Below are positions 61,423 to 64,000 of a stretch of 64,000 bases of DNA, piece by piece. The translations under genes and the position numbers were made by a program. Origin of the DNA: Collinsella sp. Its GTDB lineage: Bacteria > Actinomycetota > Coriobacteriia > Coriobacteriales > Coriobacteriaceae. The notes beneath the pieces were generated by a model. It worked only from the letters and a program-made list of their open reading frames with translations. It was not told the DNA's origin and made no database searches. The stretch spans positions 27,011 to 91,010 of the forward strand of contig DXLP01000003.1 in NCBI GenBank assembly GCA_019414645.1, in the 5' to 3' direction. Every line of letters begins with the position of its first letter. Within the stretch, counting starts at the first letter, position 1.

Positions 61423-62046
61423 CTAGCCTTCGAGCTGCGCCACTTTGTAGCGGTAGGCAGCGGCGATGACGTCCTTGCAGCCCTCGCGGCCCAGCTTGGC
61501 GCGGTTGACGACGATGTCTTTACCGCTCGTCATCTTCCACTTGCCGGTGCTGTAGCGCTTATAGAACGCCTCGCGCGCCTTCTGCTGCTGCTTGACCAGC
61601 TTAGCGCCCTTCTTTTTGTTGAGGCCACGCTTCTTACGCACGATCTCGACGCGGTCCTCAAAGGGTGCGGTCACCAACACGGCAATGTGGTTGGGGTTGT
61701 TACGCAGCAGGTAATCGGACAGACGGCCTTCGATAATGCAGCTCTCGGTCTCACCCAGATCCAAAATCACCTGGCTCATCTTTTGGAACAACTTATCCGA
61801 GTACGAACGCGCATCGTAGCGGTCGGGCAGAAACGCCATGTTCTCCACGGCCAGACGCTCGTCATAGGCGGCCATCTTATCGAGCGACTCGCCCGCGCGC
61901 AGCGATGCGCGCACCAGCAGCTCGTTATCGTACAGCGGAATCCCCAACTCGTCGGCAAGCATGCGGCCAATCTCGTGGCCCTCGGCGCCAAAGTCGCGCG
62001 CGATGGTAATGACCACAGGATTCTTCTTGTTCTCCAGATCGCTCAT
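61423..62046 (-). CDS. Cytidylate-kinase-like family protein
   Basis: 207 residues of the Cytidylate_kin2 type. ITIARDFGAEGHEIGRMLADE replaces a canonical Walker A (GxxGxGK), IPLYDNELLVRA follows, and SCIIEGRLSDYLLR with VLVTAPFEDRVEIVRKKRG make up the lid region. Members resemble CMP kinase, but the substrate is unknown. The basic C-terminal half is Lys-rich. ATG 62046 follows AGAAAGGA; the longer frame begins inside a repeat hairpin. Confidence 0.8.
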   Translation of the reverse strand: MSDLENKKNPVVITIARDFGAEGHEIGRMLADELGIPLYDNELLVRASLRAGESLDKMAAYDERLAVENMAFLPDRYDARSYSDKLFQKMSQVILDLGETESCIIEGRLSDYLLRNNPNHIAVLVTAPFEDRVEIVRKKRGLNKKKGAKLVKQQQKAREAFYKRYSTGKWKMTSGKDIVVNRAKLGREGCKDVIAAAYRYKVAQLEG

Positions 62047-62063
62047 CGCGATTCCTTTCTCTA

Positions 62064-62092
62064 TGTGACAAAGGGGCTGTCCCTTTGCCACA
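62064..62092. repeat. REP-like hairpin with GGGGCTGTCCC centre
   Basis: TGTGACAAAGGG and CCCTTTGCCACA pair around GCTGT. It lies 3 bases past the stop of the permease gene and in the leader of the kinase-like gene. Confidence 0.6.
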
Positions 62093-62094
62093 TT

Positions 62095-62733
62095 CTACGC
62101 TGCCACGATGCGACGTTGATATGCCCTCACCAGCAGCGAGATACCAAAGTTGAGCACAAAGTACATCGCAAACACCAGGCCGTAGAGCATAAGCACCTGC
62201 GACAGATCGATCGCGTGGGCCATCACAACGTTGGCCGTGTACATGAGCTCGGCCACGTTAATACCCGAAAGATACGAGCTGTCCTTGATGACAGTCGTGC
62301 ACTGGCTAAACAGCGCCGGAATGATCGTCTTAAACGTCTGCGGCAGAATGATGTAGCGCATGGTGGCAAAGAAGCCAAAGCCCTGGCTCTGCGCTGCCTC
62401 AAACTGGCCGCGCGGAATCGAGTTGAGACCGCCACGCACAATCTCGGCCATAACAGCGCTGGTAAACAGCGTAAAGGCGATGGTCGAAATCACAATGTCC
62501 AAACCCTGCACCGTAAAGTAGATAAACAGGATCCACAGCAGGTTTGGCGTGCAACGGAACAGCTCGATATAGGCGCTCACCAAAATACGGAATGGACGGG
62601 GCGCATAACTTTTAACGAGCGCCAGCACCGTGCCAAAGATGAGCGAGAAAAAGATCGACAGCGCCGAGATCTCGATCGTCTTAACAAAGCCGCCCCAAAT
62701 GTAGAGCAGGTTGGTCGCGTTGAAGATTTCCAT
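62095..62733 (-). CDS. Polar amino-acid ABC transporter permease (second)
   Basis: 212 residues with five helices. The EAA-type loop EIVRGGLNSIPRGQFEAAQSQGF contacts the ATPase and marks the HisM/GlnP family. It lies 3 bases after the other permease gene and probably pairs with it as a heterodimer. The ATPase gene is not in the window and must lie elsewhere. Confidence 0.9.
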   Translation of the reverse strand: MEIFNATNLLYIWGGFVKTIEISALSIFFSLIFGTVLALVKSYAPRPFRILVSAYIELFRCTPNLLWILFIYFTVQGLDIVISTIAFTLFTSAVMAEIVRGGLNSIPRGQFEAAQSQGFGFFATMRYIILPQTFKTIIPALFSQCTTVIKDSSYLSGINVAELMYTANVVMAHAIDLSQVLMLYGLVFAMYFVLNFGISLLVRAYQRRIVAA

Positions 62734-62736
62734 GCG

Positions 62737-63483
62737 CTAGGCCTCCTCTACGTTGTCGAGCCCCAGCTCGGCCAGGCTCACACCGCGCGGACGCTCCTTG
62801 GAGCGGCGCTCGAGCCACTGCACCAGTATGGCGAGCGGAAAGCAGATGATGAAGTACATAAGGCAGCAGACGATGTATCCCTGCAGGTAACCGTACAGAC
62901 TCACAAAGTTGTCGGAACGGTACATAAGGTCGCCGCCGGCCACAAGCGCCAGCACCGACGTATTCTTGACCAGGTTGAGCGCCTGGTTGCACAGCGGCGG
63001 CAGAATGATCTTGAATGTCTGGGGCAGTACGATGTACCAGTACGCCTGCGCACGGGTGAAGCCCTGGCTCTGGGCCGCCTCCATCTGACCGCGCGGAACC
63101 GCCTCGATACCAGTGCGGATGACCTCCGAAATGTAGGCCGCGTGATACAGACCCACGCCCAAGAAGCCCAGCACGAACGGCGCGATGCGCACCGGCTGGT
63201 CGGCACCGGTTATGGCCTGCAAAAACTGCGGACCGGCCATGTACATAAAGAGCACCTGCACGGGCAACGGGGTGTTCTGGTAAAACTCCACGTACACGCG
63301 GCTTATGGCGCGCAGCACGCGCGAGCGAGTGGTAGAGAACACGCCCAGCAGCGTGCCCAGCACCAGCGACAACAGCAGGCCGGCAACGACCACTTGCAGC
63401 GTCACGCCAAAGCCCTCCCAGAAGGGCCCCATATTTTGAAATGTCGTCGACCAACGGTCGGCGTCAAATAATCCTTCGAGCAT
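62737..63483 (-). CDS. Polar amino-acid ABC transporter permease (first)
   Basis: 248 residues with about five helices; the EAA loop is SEVIRTGIEAVPRGQMEAAQSQGF. The early block TLQVVVAGLLLSLVLGTLLG is typical of HisQ/GlnP permeases. ATG 63483 follows AAGGAAGGA; an upstream in-frame ATG overlaps the binding-protein gene. Follows the binding-protein gene by 25 bases. Confidence 0.9.
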   Translation of the reverse strand: MLEGLFDADRWSTTFQNMGPFWEGFGVTLQVVVAGLLLSLVLGTLLGVFSTTRSRVLRAISRVYVEFYQNTPLPVQVLFMYMAGPQFLQAITGADQPVRIAPFVLGFLGVGLYHAAYISEVIRTGIEAVPRGQMEAAQSQGFTRAQAYWYIVLPQTFKIILPPLCNQALNLVKNTSVLALVAGGDLMYRSDNFVSLYGYLQGYIVCCLMYFIICFPLAILVQWLERRSKERPRGVSLAELGLDNVEEA

Positions 63484-63508
63484 TTGATTCCTTCCTTGGA
63501 CGATGCGC

Positions 63509-64000
63509 CTATACAAGACCCCAGGTCTTGACCTCTTGGTCGAGCCAGCCGTCGGCCAGGCGATCGCAAATCACCTGATCGACCACGGCCGAAAGGTCAC
63601 AGCCCTTCTTGGTCGCCACGCCGTAGCCCTGCTCGCCAAACTTGACCTCGGGCTGCAGCAGCTCAACGGTCTCGTTCATGTAACCGGCCAGCGTGGAGCG
63701 GTCCATGGCAAAGACGTCGATATTGCCGGCGTCGAGCGAGCTCTTGATGATGGGATAGCCGCTAAAGGCCCTAAACTCTGGCTTGCAGCTAAAGCCGTTG
63801 TCCTTGATCATCTGCTCGATCAGGCCCTGCGTGGTAGCACCCTGGCTCACGCCGATGACCTTGCCGTCCAGATCCTCAATCGAGGTAAAGCCCGAACGCT
63901 TCTTGACCATGAGCCCCACGTAGTCGGTGCGGTACGGCGTCGAGAAATCCCAGCTCTTCTTGCGCTCGTCGGTGATGGTGTAGGTCGCCGCGACCACGTC
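63509..64000 (-). CDS. Amino-acid ABC transporter substrate-binding protein (partial, C-terminal)
   Basis: 164 codons in a frame that continues past the window edge, so the signal peptide and first lobe are missing. TITDERKKSWDFSTPY and VGLMVKKRSGFTSIEDLDGKVIGVSQGAT are the standard family 3 (GlnH/HisJ) blocks. Five positions later LIEQMIKDNGF and the final WLDQEVKTWGLV close the second lobe. It captures an amino acid outside the membrane and feeds the two permeases downstream. Which amino acid is bound is unknown. Confidence 0.9.
   Translation of the reverse strand, partial: DVVAATYTITDERKKSWDFSTPYRTDYVGLMVKKRSGFTSIEDLDGKVIGVSQGATTQGLIEQMIKDNGFSCKPEFRAFSGYPIIKSSLDAGNIDVFAMDRSTLAGYMNETVELLQPEVKFGEQGYGVATKKGCDLSAVVDQVICDRLADGWLDQEVKTWGLV

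Overview
The window looks like a chromosomal segment of a gut Coriobacteriia, most likely a Collinsella species. The grounds are high-GC coding with GC-rich third positions, strictly anaerobic metabolism (an Ech-type [NiFe] hydrogenase and an NfnAB transhydrogenase), an NRAMP-related Mg2+ transporter of the kind described in Eggerthella, and many short palindromic intergenic elements. The genus is an inference from gene content; no rRNA or other marker gene is present to prove it.

Layout. 1-9.8 kb: the end of a surface O-acyltransferase, a coupled pair of Mg2+ genes (an NRMT-like carrier and an MgtE-like sensor/membrane protein), a membrane-anchored pseudo-polysaccharide deacetylase, PRC-barrel and YtxH stress proteins, and a CNNM/CorC protein. 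9.9-13.2 kb: hemolysin III, an operator-controlled lipoprotein-like hydrolase and a DUF362 ferredoxin. 13.3-22.1 kb: two ABC export systems (FtsX type and ABC-2 type) and a divergent LuxR-type two-component system. 22.4-28.1 kb: the ech hydrogenase operon, with EchA and EchB fused. 28.3-33.2 kb: a lone HTH protein, an OYE-type flavin oxidoreductase, and an AlbA-type ATPase regulator gene bracketed by two 80-bp-period palindrome arrays. 33.2-44.5 kb: a sugar-utilisation island between two identical initiator tRNA genes. It carries two GH1 enzymes, an apiosidase-like hydrolase, a ChbG deacetylase, a PRD/EII regulator and PTS EIIA, EIIB and EIIC, plus a scar made of three broken genes. 44.6-51.2 kb: coaX, a DUF4143 ATPase bracketed by near-perfect palindromes, a biotin-ligase-like gene, a folP-folK fusion, a sirtuin and xth. 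51.3-55 kb: two hairpin elements and an ECF transporter operon. 55.2-64 kb: glmU, prs, pth, nfnAB, a cytidylate-kinase-like gene and a polar amino-acid ABC transporter cut by the window end.

How the genes work together. Ech would couple ferredoxin oxidation to H2 production and ion translocation, and NfnAB would balance ferredoxin with NADH and NADPH. The island would import and phosphorylate beta-glucosides (EIIA/B/C), cleave the phosphorylated sugar (GH1) and sense flux through the PRD regulator. The Mg2+ genes, and possibly the CNNM protein, form a metal-homeostasis group.

The most unusual content is intergenic. There are at least six hairpin elements of 100-230 bp whose arms differ between copies but stay complementary within each copy. 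There are also short stop-codon-overlapping hairpins with paired stem changes, and two ATPase genes each bracketed by their own palindromes.
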